The notes beneath the pieces were generated by a model. The model was not told the origin of the DNA. It saw only the letters and a program-made list of their open reading frames with translations, and made no database searches. Of a stretch of DNA of 64,000 nt, positions 31,590 to 41,098 are shown piece after piece. The stretch lies in the NCBI RefSeq assembly GCF_013044515.1, contig NZ_JABEPR010000002.1, forward strand, positions 62,001-126,000. The letters run 5' to 3'. Numbering within the stretch: the first letter of the stretch is position 1; every line of letters starts with the position of its first letter. The position numbers were made by a program, and so were the translations under genes. This DNA comes from Sphingomonas sp. ID1715 (lineage in GTDB: Bacteria; Pseudomonadota; Alphaproteobacteria; Sphingomonadales; Sphingomonadaceae).

Positions 31590-32321
31590 CTAGAACGGCA
31601 GCCAGTTCTGCTTTTCGCTGAACTTCATATAGCCGACATTGGCGCCGAGCCGCACGCCCGCGCCCATGCGGATCGGGATCAGCACCACGTCACCCGCGCG
31701 CATATAGCTGGCGGTCAGCCCGCCCACGAAATAGGCATTGCCCTCGCCCGCCGGGAAACGCTGATAAAGGTCATGCGAGTCCAGCAGGTTGTAGACGAGT
31801 ACGAAGGTGCTGCCGGCATTGCCGCCCGCATCGAAGCCGACCGACGGCCCGGTCCAATAAACCGGACGCTGCCCTTCGACCTTGTGCGTCAGCGTGCCGG
31901 ACCCGTACCGCAGGCCAACCACGAACGCGCCGCTCGCCTCGCGCCCGGTGATATAGCCGCTCGGCTCGCCCTGATCCTTCAGGATCTTCTCGATCAGCTG
32001 GGCGAGGCCCTTGGCACCCTTGCCGAACACGCCTTCGGCCGCGCCGATCAGATCGTCCTTCTTGTAGGTGCCGTTGGCCGGAGCAGTGCTCGCCACCGCC
32101 GCGGGAGCCTGTTCGGTCGGCTGCATCGGGGCAGGCGCAGGGGCCGTGTCGCCATAATAGACGGCGCCGTTCTGGCCCGAAGGTGTTGTCGCCGGCGCGG
32201 TGGGCGCGGGCCCCAGATCGGCGTCGATCACCGTGTTCGGATCGACCGACTGCACTTGCGCAGAGGCCGGCACCGCCAGCGCCGCCGCTCCCAGCACCCA
32301 AGCCCGCATGCTTCCGCCCAT
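31590..32321 (-). CDS. DUF1134 (EipA-like) envelope protein
   Basis: 243 residues. A short signal peptide (MRAWVLGAAALAVPASAQV) is followed by a Pro/Ala-rich linker to about residue 85. A compact C-terminal DUF1134 domain begins near FGKGAKGLAQLIEKILKDQG and has GFDAGGNAGSTFVLVYNL and GDVVLIPIRMGAGVRLGANV. Brucella EipA is a periplasmic member that protects the cell envelope. Probably monocistronic, located just upstream of tRNA-Ser on the opposite strand. Confidence 0.87.
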   Translation of the reverse strand: MGGSMRAWVLGAAALAVPASAQVQSVDPNTVIDADLGPAPTAPATTPSGQNGAVYYGDTAPAPAPMQPTEQAPAAVASTAPANGTYKKDDLIGAAEGVFGKGAKGLAQLIEKILKDQGEPSGYITGREASGAFVVGLRYGSGTLTHKVEGQRPVYWTGPSVGFDAGGNAGSTFVLVYNLLDSHDLYQRFPAGEGNAYFVGGLTASYMRAGDVVLIPIRMGAGVRLGANVGYMKFSEKQNWLPF

Positions 32322-32478
32322 ATCCCCGCCCTTCTATCTCGCTGAATCCCTAGCGTGAATCCTGGGCGCCGAACAATGAACCCGCGATGGACGGAATCGA
32401 AATCGCGCCGGAACGAATCGCCGAACCGCCGTTGATCGCCGCCAAAGCCCCTGCTATCGCCCCGCACGCGCCGCATCC

Positions 32479-32571
32479 GGAGACGTGGGTGAGTGGCTGA
32501 AACCAGCGGTTTGCTAAACCGCCGTACGGGGATTACTCGTACCGAGGGTTCGAATCCCTCCGTCTCCGCCA
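32479..32571 (+). tRNA. tRNA-Ser(GCU)
   Basis: A complete cloverleaf. Acceptor GGAGACG pairs with CGTCTCC. The anticodon stem GCGGT/ACCGC holds loop TTGCTAA with anticodon GCT at 32,513-32,515. A long variable arm (class II) follows, then T-arm GAGGGTTCGAATCCCTC and encoded CCA (32,569-32,571). It reads AGC and AGU serine codons. A P4-type integrase gene begins 188 bp downstream, so the 3' end is the likely attachment site. Confidence 0.97.
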
Positions 32572-32758
32572 CCTTTGCTTCCACAAGCAGCCGCATTCTT
32601 CCGTAAAAGTCCCGGATTTCTGCGGATTTCTCGTCCGCAAGCGCCCCTTAGGATCCGTTGCGAACCGCCAGCATCCACGCTAAATTGTGGGCCGCAGTGT
32701 GGGCTTGGCGAACGAGTGTGGGCCAGAACCGCTCCAGTATTGTGGGCCAGGAGGCATC

Positions 32759-33967
32759 ATGGGCAACCTGACGGCAAACGAGATCAAGTCCTTTCTGGCG
32801 AAAGGCTCGGGCACGTATCAGGACGGTGATGGGCTGCTTTTGCGTGTCACCGGCGTGGGTGTGGGCCAATGGAAGCTACGCATCCAGCACGAGGGAAAAC
32901 GGCGCGATATAGGCCTCGGAAGCGCGAAACTGGTCTCTCTGGCGAGCGCGCGAGCGAAGGCAGCCGAGGCGCGCAAGGCGATTCGCGAGGATGGGCGCGA
33001 CCTCCTCGCCGAGAAGCGCGAGGCGAAGGCGGCGGCGGTCACCTTCCGCGAGGCTGCGCTCGCGCTGCACGAAGCGCGCCAGCATCAATGGGCCAACGGC
33101 AAGCATAGCGGCCAATGGATCGCCACGCTCGAAACATACGCCTTCCCTTTGCTCGGCACGAAGCCGGTGGGCAATGTCTCGGCCGGCGACATTATTGCTG
33201 CCATCGCCGGGGTGTGGACGGCTAAGCCGGAAACAGGCCGCAGAGTGCGCCAGCGTATTTGCGCGGTTCTCGACTACGCCCACGCACGCGGCTGGAGGTC
33301 CACGGAAGCGCCCGCGCGGTCACTGGCGGCGGGCAAAGGCCTGCCCAAGCAACCTCACGGTCGAAACCATACGGCCATGCCTTACGACGAGCTGCCCATG
33401 TTCCTGACGCGGCTTCGGGCGAGTGGCGGAGTGTGGGGTCGCCTGGCGCTGGAGTTCACGATCCTCACGGCCGCGCGGAGCCAGGAGGTGCGGCTGGCGA
33501 AATGGGACGAATTCGACACCAAGAACGCCGTGTGGACCGTTCCGGCCGCGCACATGAAGATGAAGCGCGAGCATGTCGTGCCGCTTTCACCGCAAGCGCT
33601 GGCCGTGCTGAAAAGCGCGATGGCCGTGCGGCTCGACGGGACTGATTTGGTTTTCCCTGGCACCAACGGCCCAATGTCCGACATGACCCTGCTCGCCGTG
33701 CTGCGCAGGATGAAGGAACCGGTGACCGTGCACGGCTTCCGCTCCACGTTCCGCACATGGGTTGCGGAGAAGACCGACTTCCCCGGCGAAGTGGCGGAAG
33801 CCGCACTCGCGCACCAGAACCCAAACGAGGTCGAGCGCGCCTATCAACGCGGCGCTATGCTGGAGAAACGGCGCAAGCTGATGGAGGCTTGGGGTGCTTA
33901 TTGCGAGGCCGGCTCTGAAAAGGTGCGCCCCAACAAGCAGCGCAGGGGTGAACCAGTGTCTGCCTAG
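32759..33967 (+). CDS. Tyrosine-type site-specific integrase (P4 family)
   Basis: 402 residues from the ATG at 32,759 (CCAGGAGG upstream). The N-terminal DUF4102 arm-binding domain includes YQDGDGLLLRVTGVGVGQWK and RDIGLGSAKLVSLASARAKA. A SAM-like core-binding domain follows, then the catalytic domain: the Arg of LTAARSQEVRLAKWDE, HGFRSTFRTWVAE (H-x-x-R), ALAHQ, and the nucleophile Tyr in ERAYQRG. P4-type integrases recombine at tRNA 3' ends, and this gene lies directly after tRNA-Ser. Confidence 0.95.
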   Translation: MGNLTANEIKSFLAKGSGTYQDGDGLLLRVTGVGVGQWKLRIQHEGKRRDIGLGSAKLVSLASARAKAAEARKAIREDGRDLLAEKREAKAAAVTFREAALALHEARQHQWANGKHSGQWIATLETYAFPLLGTKPVGNVSAGDIIAAIAGVWTAKPETGRRVRQRICAVLDYAHARGWRSTEAPARSLAAGKGLPKQPHGRNHTAMPYDELPMFLTRLRASGGVWGRLALEFTILTAARSQEVRLAKWDEFDTKNAVWTVPAAHMKMKREHVVPLSPQALAVLKSAMAVRLDGTDLVFPGTNGPMSDMTLLAVLRRMKEPVTVHGFRSTFRTWVAEKTDFPGEVAEAALAHQNPNEVERAYQRGAMLEKRRKLMEAWGAYCEAGSEKVRPNKQRRGEPVSA

Positions 33968-33981
33968 CGGCTTGAACGTAA

Positions 33982-34656
33982 TCAGGATCGCCAACGGCGA
34001 AGCACATCGCGCACATACGCCGGCGTCTCGCCGTTCAACGGAATCCCGCCGGCGCGTTCGACCGCCCCTGGACCGGCATTGTAGGCGGCAAGCGCCATGT
34101 GCACCGTCCCGAAGCGGTCCAGCATTTGCCGGAGATATCGGGCAGCGCCGGCAAGATTCGCCAGCGGGTCGAAACGATTGGAAACACCCAGATCCTTTGC
34201 CGTGCCCGGCATCAACTGCCCTAGCCCGGCAGCGCCCACCCTGCTGATAGCGAAGGGATTGTAGCGGGATTCTGTCCAGATCAGCGCGTCCAGCAGCCCC
34301 GTGGGCAAACCGTATTTGGCTTCAGCAGCATAGACATGGGGAAGGTATGCTGCGCGACGAAAGCCGTTCGGCCCGGAGAGCCCCGCTGTTTTTCCGCTGG
34401 CCAGCCGGTCGGTTCCTTTGGAGCCGACCGTGACTGGCGTTTGCCCCGATTTCTGCACGGCAACCGCGGAGGGCTCTTCCCAGACCCCATGCTCCACAAG
34501 CTGGAAGCCGTCGGCCGTCTGCGCCAAGCGATAGCCTTGGTGTCTTTCATCAATGGCGGCATCCACAGGGACAGCGGGCGCGGATGCTTGGCCGTGCGCC
34601 AGCACCGGCGCCGCCGCCACCACGCCGAGGGCGATCGATACAACTCGCAGGCTCAT
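33982..34656 (-). CDS. Lytic transglycosylase (SLT domain, VirB1-like)
   Basis: 224 residues from the ATG at 34,656. A signal peptide ([19 protein letters not shown]) is followed by a low-complexity linker. The C-terminal SLT domain has the catalytic Glu in [18 protein letters not shown], then [18 protein letters not shown] and [19 protein letters not shown]. It cleaves peptidoglycan glycan strands. On mobile elements such enzymes open the wall for the transfer channel. It is convergent with the integrase gene, with only 14 bp between. Confidence 0.9.
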   Translation of the reverse strand: MSLRVVSIALGVVAAAPVLAHGQASAPAVPVDAAIDERHQGYRLAQTADGFQLVEHGVWEEPSAVAVQKSGQTPVTVGSKGTDRLASGKTAGLSGPNGFRRAAYLPHVYAAEAKYGLPTGLLDALIWTESRYNPFAISRVGAAGLGQLMPGTAKDLGVSNRFDPLANLAGAARYLRQMLDRFGTVHMALAAYNAGPGAVERAGGIPLNGETPAYVRDVLRRWRS

Positions 34657-34779
34657 GTCCCGATTCCTTGTCTGGTCGAATCGAGCGAGAACATATAGAG
34701 AACATAGGTTGTAGGAAAACGCATCAGCGCGGGCGCGGAGAGGAGGCAGCGCTGAGCAGGCATGCCGAACGGAGAAACC

Positions 34780-35676
34780 ATGCCCCAAAGCCATCCACTG
34801 GAGCGTCTCGAGCGCCGCGCGCGGGAGATCGTCGACAGCCTTGGCGGAACATGGCGTCGCAACCGCGGGATGTGCCGTTGCCCCGCCCATGATGATCGCA
34901 CCCCGTCCCTGAGCGTGAGCCTCGGCCGGAGCGCCATTCTGTTCCACTGCTTTGCCGGCTGCTCGAACGGCGAGGTCATTGCGGCCCTCGGCCTCCGTGG
35001 CGTCCGCGCCCGCGAGCTCTTCGATGGCTCGGGCGAGCCATTGTCCGAGGCGCCTCGCACGGAAACCCCTGACCCCAATGCCTGCCGGCTCTGGCGCGGA
35101 GGCGATGTACTCAGGGGAAGCCCGGCCGAGGTTTACCTGCTGAAGCGGCGGCTGACGCAATTTTCATCCGATTTGCGTTTCCACTCCAGGACCCCGCTCG
35201 GGCCGCGCGGCTCGGTCCGGTTCCTGCCCGCGATGCTGGCAGCCGTCCGCACTGACCTCGGCGTCATCGCGGTTCATCGGACCTTTCTCGACCCGTTGAC
35301 GGGCCGCCTGGCCGGTTTCGAGCGACCCAAGCGGGCGCTGGGAAGCCTGCAAAACGGGGCGGTGCGCCTTGCCGCGCCACGTCGAGGGCGCCTCGGTTTG
35401 GCTGAGGGAATCGAGACGGCACTGTCGGCGATGCAGCTCTTTGGGGTGCCGTGCTGGGCAACTCTCGGCAACGAGCGCTTCGGGCTCGTCACCATCCCGG
35501 AGAGCGTGCGCGAGCTTCATCTCTTCGTCGATAACGACCCGGGCGGAGACCTGGCCGAGGAGCGCGCCCGCGAAGCCTACGCCTGCGACGGTCGTCGGAC
35601 CATCGCCACGCGGCCGACGAACCTCAACGAGGACTGGAATGACGTCCTGATGAGGATGGCACTGGCCGCGAGCTGA
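34780..35676 (+). CDS. CHC2 zinc finger / toprim primase-like protein
   Basis: 298 residues from the ATG at 34,780, which has CGGAG at good spacing; an ATG at 34,762 is possible. Zinc-binding region: [16 protein letters not shown] and [16 protein letters not shown] (about residues 30-75). Toprim region: [14 protein letters not shown] (Glu) and [16 protein letters not shown] (DxD), about 210-270. This arrangement occurs in plasmid and ICE proteins related to DnaG or the P4 alpha primase. No helicase domain is present here; it may work with the downstream gene. Confidence 0.88.
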   Translation: MPQSHPLERLERRAREIVDSLGGTWRRNRGMCRCPAHDDRTPSLSVSLGRSAILFHCFAGCSNGEVIAALGLRGVRARELFDGSGEPLSEAPRTETPDPNACRLWRGGDVLRGSPAEVYLLKRRLTQFSSDLRFHSRTPLGPRGSVRFLPAMLAAVRTDLGVIAVHRTFLDPLTGRLAGFERPKRALGSLQNGAVRLAAPRRGRLGLAEGIETALSAMQLFGVPCWATLGNERFGLVTIPESVRELHLFVDNDPGGDLAEERAREAYACDGRRTIATRPTNLNEDWNDVLMRMALAAS

Positions 35677-35748
35677 TTGGGCCAGAGGAGAGGACGCTCA
35701 GGCTCCGGCGAGGCTGCAGGTTCGTGAGCAGCCTCGTCAGGAGGTCCC

Positions 35749-38700
35749 ATGTCCCTTGCATCACCGGCATTCGCCTTTCCCTCTCTCAGCGAGCCCTTGG
35801 TTCTCACAGCGGCGCGCGACATCGCCCAGCTCATTGAAGCAGGCCAGGCGCTCTCGCGCGCCGGCCTGAATGCGATCCTCACCCGTCTGTTCGGCGGCAC
35901 CGACGCCGAGGGCCGGTGGTCGGTACGCGATGCCCATGCAGCGATCGAGCTCGCCCAAGTGCTCTGGTTGCAGGCTCATGCCGGACTCGCCCCCGCGTCG
36001 CCAGCCGACGACGCTCACGCAGCGTTCGCGCAACTCGAGGCATTGCTGCCGACTCAGACTGTCCGCTGCGAGGAGCAGATTGAGCTCCAGCAGTTCTCGA
36101 CGCCGCCACGCATCGCCTGGCTTCTCGCGCGAGCCTGCGTGCTCCGCACGGGCGAGGCGGTACTCGAGCCATCTGCTGGCACCGGCATGCTCGCGACCTG
36201 GGCGGCGAAAGCAGACGCACGTCTGATCCTCAACGAGATATCTCCGCTCCGCCGGGATTGCATCGCCTGCCTATTTCCGCAGGCCGCCGTGAGCGGCCAT
36301 GACGGCGAGCTCATCGACGAGCTTCTTGACCCACGTCAGGTGCCGACCGCTGTTCTCGTCAATCCACCCTTCTCGTACGGGATCGAGCGCGGACACGACG
36401 GGCATACGGGCGGCCGTCACCTCCGCTCGGCCTGGAAGCGGCTCGCCCCCGGCGGGCGGCTGGCCGCGGTCATGCCCGAGTGGTTCGATGTCCATGGGTT
36501 CCTCGGCGCGATGCGAGAACCAGTCACGGTGCAGCTCAATGTTGCGGTGGAGCGCGGCTTCTCGAGGCACGGCACCTCCATCACAACGCGCCTGCTGGTG
36601 CTCGACAAGATCGAAGCCGCGGCAGATCCCGTGGTAACTCGCACCAGCGACTTCGGCGCGTTATGTGAGCTGATCGATGCGATCCCGGCCCGGCCCTTCG
36701 CAACCGCGGCTCAGTCGTCCTCCGCCTCATTGGTCCTTGCTCCGTTCCGGCTCGCGAGTTTGGCGGCCCGGCCGCGGCCGGTGCCGCCCCGGCACGCGGC
36801 GCCGGCAGCTCCAAGCGAACCCTGTGCGTACGAGGCGCTCGAAGTGCCGGCTCCGATCGCCGACCAGGTTGGGCACTACCTCCCTTATCGGCCTAGCCGC
36901 ATAGCGATTGCGGGTGCGAACGAGCATCCGACGCCGCTGGTTGAATCGGTCGCGATGGGCTCGATCACCGCACCGGTGCCGACCGAAGTCCCGCTGCTTC
37001 CCGCCGGGGTCATTGCGCGAGGTCTGCTCTCGGCTGCCCAGGCCGAGACCCTGATCTACGCCGTTAGCGCCCATGGGCGCGACCTGCCCGGCCGCTTGGT
37101 CCCGCAGGACAAGGGCTGTTCGCTCGCGCCGAGCGCTGAAGGCGCCGTCTACCGCATGGGCTACTTCCTCGGCGATGGGACCGGAGCCGGGAAAGGGCGA
37201 CAGGTCGCTAGCGTGATCCTCGATCGCTGGCTGCGCGGCGAGCGGCGGCACATCTGGATTTCGAAGAACGAGGCGCTGCTTGAGGACGCCCGCCGCGACT
37301 GGACGGCGCTCGGCGGTCTTCCGATCGATATTCAGCCGCTCGGGCAATGGAAGCTCGGTCTGCCGGTGACGATGGGGGACGGCATCTTGTTCGTCACCTA
37401 TCCGACGCTGCGCTCGGGGAGGTCCGACGCCACGCGCCTCGACCAGCTCCTGAAGTGGGCTGGCGACGATTTCGAAGGCGTGATCGTGTTTGACGAGGCA
37501 CATGCAATGGCCAACGCTGCAGGCGGTGAAGGCTCGCGCGGCAAGGTCAAGGGCTCGGAACAGGGAGTGGCAGGCGTGCGGCTGCAGAACCTGCTGCCGC
37601 GGGCGCGAGTGCTCTACGCATCGGCGACAGGCGCATCCGACGTCAACAATCTCGCCTATGCCACGCGCCTCGGGCTGTGGGGTCCGGAGACGGCCTTCGC
37701 CAACCGAGAGGCCTTCGTGAGTGACATCCGCGACGGCGGCATTGCAGCGATGGAACTCGTCGCGAGGGACCTGAAGTCGCTCGGGCTCTACACGGCCCGC
37801 GCGCTGTCGTTCGTCGGGGTCGAGTATGAGATCCTGGAGCACCAGCTAACGGCTCCCCAGATCGCGGTCTATGACGCCTACGCCGAAGCCTGGGCGATCA
37901 TCCACGCCAACCTGCGCGAGGCGCTCGAGGCGACCCGTATTGTCGATAGCGACAGTGGCAACACGCTCAACAGCGGAGCCAAGTCCGCAGCACTATCGAT
38001 ATTCGAAGGCACCAAGCAGCGCTTCTTCGCCCAGCTCCTGCTGTCGATGAAGCTGCCGAGTCTGCTGCCCGCGATGGAGGCCGCACTCGCCGACGGAAAT
38101 GCCGTGGTCGTCCAACTGGTTTCGACCGCCGAGGCCATGCTCGACCGGCGCCTGGCGGAACTTTCGGACGAAGAGCGCGAGGCGCTGGAGATCGACCTCT
38201 CCCCGCGCGAATACGTGATCGACTATCTCGCCAAGAGCTTCCCGGTTCGCCTGATGGCGGTGTTCACGGACGAGAACGGCAATGCGCGTTCCGAGCCGAT
38301 GGTCGACGAGGAAGGCCGCCCGGTGCTGTGCCGCTCGGCGCTCGCCGCGCGCGAGCGAATGATTGAGCAGCTCTGCGCGCTTCCGCCGATCGCCACCGCA
38401 CTCGATGCGATCATCGAGCGGTTCGGGGTCGATCAGGTCGCCGAGGTGACCGGACGCAGGCGGCGACTGATCGTCGGGCCGGACGGGCGGCAGAAGCTCC
38501 AGGCACGCAGCCCGCGCGCCAATGTCGCCGAGACGCAGGCGTTCATGGACGGCGCCAAGCGCATCCTGGTCTTCTCCGACGCCGGCGGCACGGGCCGCAG
38601 CTATCATGCCGATCTCTCTGTCCGGAACCAAGCCCGCCGCGTGCACTTCCTGCTCGAGCCGGGCTGGCGCGCCGATGCAGCGATCCAGGGGCTGGGGCGC

Positions 38701-39990
38701 ACGAATCGCACCAACCAGGCCTCGGCGCCGCTGTTCCGTCCGGTTACCACCGATGTACGCGGCGAACGCCGCTTCATCTCGACGATCGCCCGGCGCCTCG
38801 ACAGCCTCGGCGCGCTCACCCGCGGGCAGCGCCAGACGGGCGGGCAGAATCTTTTCGATCCGGCCGATAACCTGGAAAGCGTTTACGCCAAGGAGGCGCT
38901 CAATCGCTGGTTCGGGCTGCTGTTCACCGACAAACTCGAGGCGGTGGGACTGGCCAGGTTCCAGGAGCTGACCGGGCTCCGGATCGAAGGGCCCGACGGC
39001 GGCATGGTCGACGATCTGCCGACGATCCAGCGCTGGCTCAATCGCATCCTCGCGCTCCCGATCGCTTTGCAGAACGCGATCTTCGACGAGTTCCTCGCCC
39101 TCGTCGAAGCGCGGGTCGATGCCGCACGGCAGGCCGGCACGCTCGATCTCGGCGTCGAAACCATCACCGCCGAAAGCTTCGAGGTCCTGTCGGACACTCT
39201 GCTTCGTGCCGATGCGTTGTCAGGCGCGACGACGCACTTGCTCGAGCTGGAGATTGCCCGAGCGCTGAAGCCTCTGACGTTGGCGAGGCTGATCGAACAC
39301 CACGGGATCGACGATCCACAACACCGCCCGCTGCGCAATGGCCGCTCGGGCCGCGTCGGACTTCTCGTCCCCGCGCGCAGCATGATGACCGACGAGGGTG
39401 CGCGGATCGCGCGGTTCGAACTGCATCGTCCGCTCAAGAGGGGATATCTCACCGCCGACCAGCTGGACGAGAGCAGCTGGGAGCCTGTCGACGAGAAGGA
39501 ATTCCGGCGCCTGTGGCAGTCGGAGGTCGACGAGGCGGCGTCGAACCTCAAGTATGAGCGGCTCCATCTCGCGACCGGCCTGCTGCTGCCGGTCTGGGAC
39601 AAGCTCCCAGCCGACCATGTGCGCATCAGTCGGATTTGCGCGAGCGATGGCCGTTCGCTTCTCGGCCGCGAAGTTCCGATCCACTGCCTGTCCGAGCTTT
39701 GCCGGGCTCTCGGAATGGATCAGGGCCCTGCTATTTCGGCCGATGAACTGGTGGCGTCGGTCTTGGCGACTGGCCGTCCGCTCGAGATCGCAGGAAGGGA
39801 ACAGCTGACGCTCAAACGGAGCCTCGTGAACGGGGGGCAGCGACTTGAGCTTACCGGATGGAGCGCCGCCCGCCTCGACTGGTACAAGGCTCAAGGCTGC
39901 TTCACCGAAATTATCCGCTACCAGACCCGGCTGTTTGTGCCGGTCGAAGGGGCAATCCGAGTCCTCGATCATCTCCGATCGGTGGGTTGA
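35749..39990 (+). CDS. Methyltransferase-strawberry notch helicase polyprotein (DarB-like)
   Basis: 1413 residues. An N-terminal helical region leads into an adenine-methyltransferase-like domain with LEPSAGTGMLA (motif I, about 139-149) and LVNPPFSYG (motif IV, about 203-211). A superfamily 2 helicase of the strawberry notch type follows: GDGTGAGKGRQ (Walker A, about 475-485), IVFDEAHAMAN (DEAH, about 579-589) and the C-terminal GLGRTNRTNQASAPLFRPVT. Large proteins of this layout are carried by phages and conjugative elements; phage P1 DarB, which protects injected DNA from type I restriction, combines the same two activities. An anti-restriction role is inferred. Confidence 0.85.
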   Translation: MSLASPAFAFPSLSEPLVLTAARDIAQLIEAGQALSRAGLNAILTRLFGGTDAEGRWSVRDAHAAIELAQVLWLQAHAGLAPASPADDAHAAFAQLEALLPTQTVRCEEQIELQQFSTPPRIAWLLARACVLRTGEAVLEPSAGTGMLATWAAKADARLILNEISPLRRDCIACLFPQAAVSGHDGELIDELLDPRQVPTAVLVNPPFSYGIERGHDGHTGGRHLRSAWKRLAPGGRLAAVMPEWFDVHGFLGAMREPVTVQLNVAVERGFSRHGTSITTRLLVLDKIEAAADPVVTRTSDFGALCELIDAIPARPFATAAQSSSASLVLAPFRLASLAARPRPVPPRHAAPAAPSEPCAYEALEVPAPIADQVGHYLPYRPSRIAIAGANEHPTPLVESVAMGSITAPVPTEVPLLPAGVIARGLLSAAQAETLIYAVSAHGRDLPGRLVPQDKGCSLAPSAEGAVYRMGYFLGDGTGAGKGRQVASVILDRWLRGERRHIWISKNEALLEDARRDWTALGGLPIDIQPLGQWKLGLPVTMGDGILFVTYPTLRSGRSDATRLDQLLKWAGDDFEGVIVFDEAHAMANAAGGEGSRGKVKGSEQGVAGVRLQNLLPRARVLYASATGASDVNNLAYATRLGLWGPETAFANREAFVSDIRDGGIAAMELVARDLKSLGLYTARALSFVGVEYEILEHQLTAPQIAVYDAYAEAWAIIHANLREALEATRIVDSDSGNTLNSGAKSAALSIFEGTKQRFFAQLLLSMKLPSLLPAMEAALADGNAVVVQLVSTAEAMLDRRLAELSDEEREALEIDLSPREYVIDYLAKSFPVRLMAVFTDENGNARSEPMVDEEGRPVLCRSALAARERMIEQLCALPPIATALDAIIERFGVDQVAEVTGRRRRLIVGPDGRQKLQARSPRANVAETQAFMDGAKRILVFSDAGGTGRSYHADLSVRNQARRVHFLLEPGWRADAAIQGLGRTNRTNQASAPLFRPVTTDVRGERRFISTIARRLDSLGALTRGQRQTGGQNLFDPADNLESVYAKEALNRWFGLLFTDKLEAVGLARFQELTGLRIEGPDGGMVDDLPTIQRWLNRILALPIALQNAIFDEFLALVEARVDAARQAGTLDLGVETITAESFEVLSDTLLRADALSGATTHLLELEIARALKPLTLARLIEHHGIDDPQHRPLRNGRSGRVGLLVPARSMMTDEGARIARFELHRPLKRGYLTADQLDESSWEPVDEKEFRRLWQSEVDEAASNLKYERLHLATGLLLPVWDKLPADHVRISRICASDGRSLLGREVPIHCLSELCRALGMDQGPAISADELVASVLATGRPLEIAGREQLTLKRSLVNGGQRLELTGWSAARLDWYKAQGCFTEIIRYQTRLFVPVEGAIRVLDHLRSVG

Positions 39991-40123
39991 ACGTCGGCTC
40001 AGCGCCTTCAATTCGGACGTTCGGCCTTGTAGCCGACGATCCCAACAGCCGCCATTCGTTCCGCCAGCGCTCAACTGGTTCAGACCCGAAATTGCGCTGA
40101 CGGCCCAATAGGCGTCGCCACAA

Positions 40124-41002
40124 TTATATTCGGAGTGCAGCAATCAGGGCGTCCCGAGCCATGGCCACGCGCGGGTGTCGCAGCGATGAGCGTGCCCAGA
40201 CGAGGTAGTAAGCGTTGCGCGGCACCGTGACCGGGGCGGGTATCTCGATCAGCGTGCAGGCCGAGCGTTCGCCGCGGGTGAGATAGCCGGGCAGTACCGT
40301 CCAGCCGAGGCCCGCGCACAATCCCGAGCGTAACACTCTCAAATCGGGCGCGGTCAAGGCCGGCTGGCTCGTCAGCTCGATCTGGTTTGCCTCGAGCCAA
40401 GTGCGCAGCAGCGGCCGGTCGAGGTCGTAGGCGAGGTGGGCCGTCCGGTTGAGCCCGTCGGCAAGCGGCAATTCGGCAATCCGCCTCGCCACGGCGGGAG
40501 AAGCTACGGCGCGCAGGTGTTCCTCGCCCAGCGCATGAAAAGCCAGCCGCGGATCGTCGGGTTGCGAGGCGGTGACGGCCAGGTGCACCTTGTCCTCGAG
40601 CAGCATGGCGTAGAGCGCCTCGCGCCCGCCGATATGCAGGCGCAGGTCCAGCCCTGCTTCCAGCAGCGGGGCCAGCCGGGGCGTGATCATCTCTCCCAGC
40701 AGGTCCGACGGCGCGGCGATGTGGACCGTGCCGGAAATGCGAGACGAGCGGGCCCGCGCGCTGGCCAGTGCCGATTCCGCCGTGTCGAGGCTGCTTCCGA
40801 TCGAAGCAGCGAGATCATCGGCAATCGCTGTCGGTCGGACGCCGCGCGAATGGCGATCGAACAAGGGACGGCCCAGTTGCGCCTCGAGCGATGCGATGTG
40901 CTGCGACGCCGCCGGTTGGGTGATGCCGATTGCCCGAGCCGCCTCGCTCAGTGAACGACGGCGGTAGACTTCGACGAAGGTGCGCAACTGCAGGAGGGAC
41001 AT
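40124..41002 (-). CDS. LysR-family transcriptional regulator
   Basis: 292 residues from the ATG at 41,002. The N-terminal winged helix-turn-helix (LLQLRTFVEVYRRRSLSEAA, ITQPAASQHIASLEAQLGRP) is followed by the substrate-binding domain (about 90-292). It is divergent from the DJ-1 family gene, with a dyad in the 96-bp gap, the usual arrangement for a LysR protein controlling its neighbour and itself. The inducer is not predictable, but the target operon suggests an electrophile or aldehyde. Confidence 0.93.
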   Translation of the reverse strand: MSLLQLRTFVEVYRRRSLSEAARAIGITQPAASQHIASLEAQLGRPLFDRHSRGVRPTAIADDLAASIGSSLDTAESALASARARSSRISGTVHIAAPSDLLGEMITPRLAPLLEAGLDLRLHIGGREALYAMLLEDKVHLAVTASQPDDPRLAFHALGEEHLRAVASPAVARRIAELPLADGLNRTAHLAYDLDRPLLRTWLEANQIELTSQPALTAPDLRVLRSGLCAGLGWTVLPGYLTRGERSACTLIEIPAPVTVPRNAYYLVWARSSLRHPRVAMARDALIAALRI

Positions 41003-41009
41003 TGCGGTT

Positions 41010-41027
41010 CCATAAGCGGATTTATGG
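41010..41027. promoter_or_regulatory. Candidate LysR operator
   Basis: A perfect interrupted dyad, CCATAA, GCGGAT, TTATGG, lies 8 bp upstream of the LysR start and 72 bp upstream of the DJ-1 family start. Its position in the divergent gap fits an autoregulatory LysR recognition site. Confidence 0.5.
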
Positions 41028-41098
41028 CCGTCCGCCATTCCCGCTGGATTTCATGATGCCGTTCCCTGCGTATCTAAGCCGCCGAAAGGAACGATCGA

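Larger units (their letters stand above)
32572..39990 (+). mobile_element. Integrative element segment at tRNA-Ser (left end; right end not found)
   Basis: The segment starts at the 3' end of tRNA-Ser and carries a P4-type integrase, a lytic transglycosylase, a CHC2/toprim primase-like protein and a methyltransferase/strawberry-notch helicase, a set usual for integrative and conjugative elements. No relaxase, coupling protein or type IV secretion genes follow. No second copy of the tRNA-Ser 3' end was found by eye in the window, so the element is either longer than shown, or partly deleted. The right limit given is the end of the last gene typical of mobile elements. Confidence 0.55.

Noticed and set aside
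34657-35160. N-terminal extension of the lytic transglycosylase
   Set aside because: The added part runs through the toprim gene; the ATG at 34,656 gives a clean signal peptide and ribosome site.
36727-37842. 371-codon minus-strand frame inside the strawberry notch gene
   Set aside because: Antisense to a protein with intact Walker motifs; no independent evidence.
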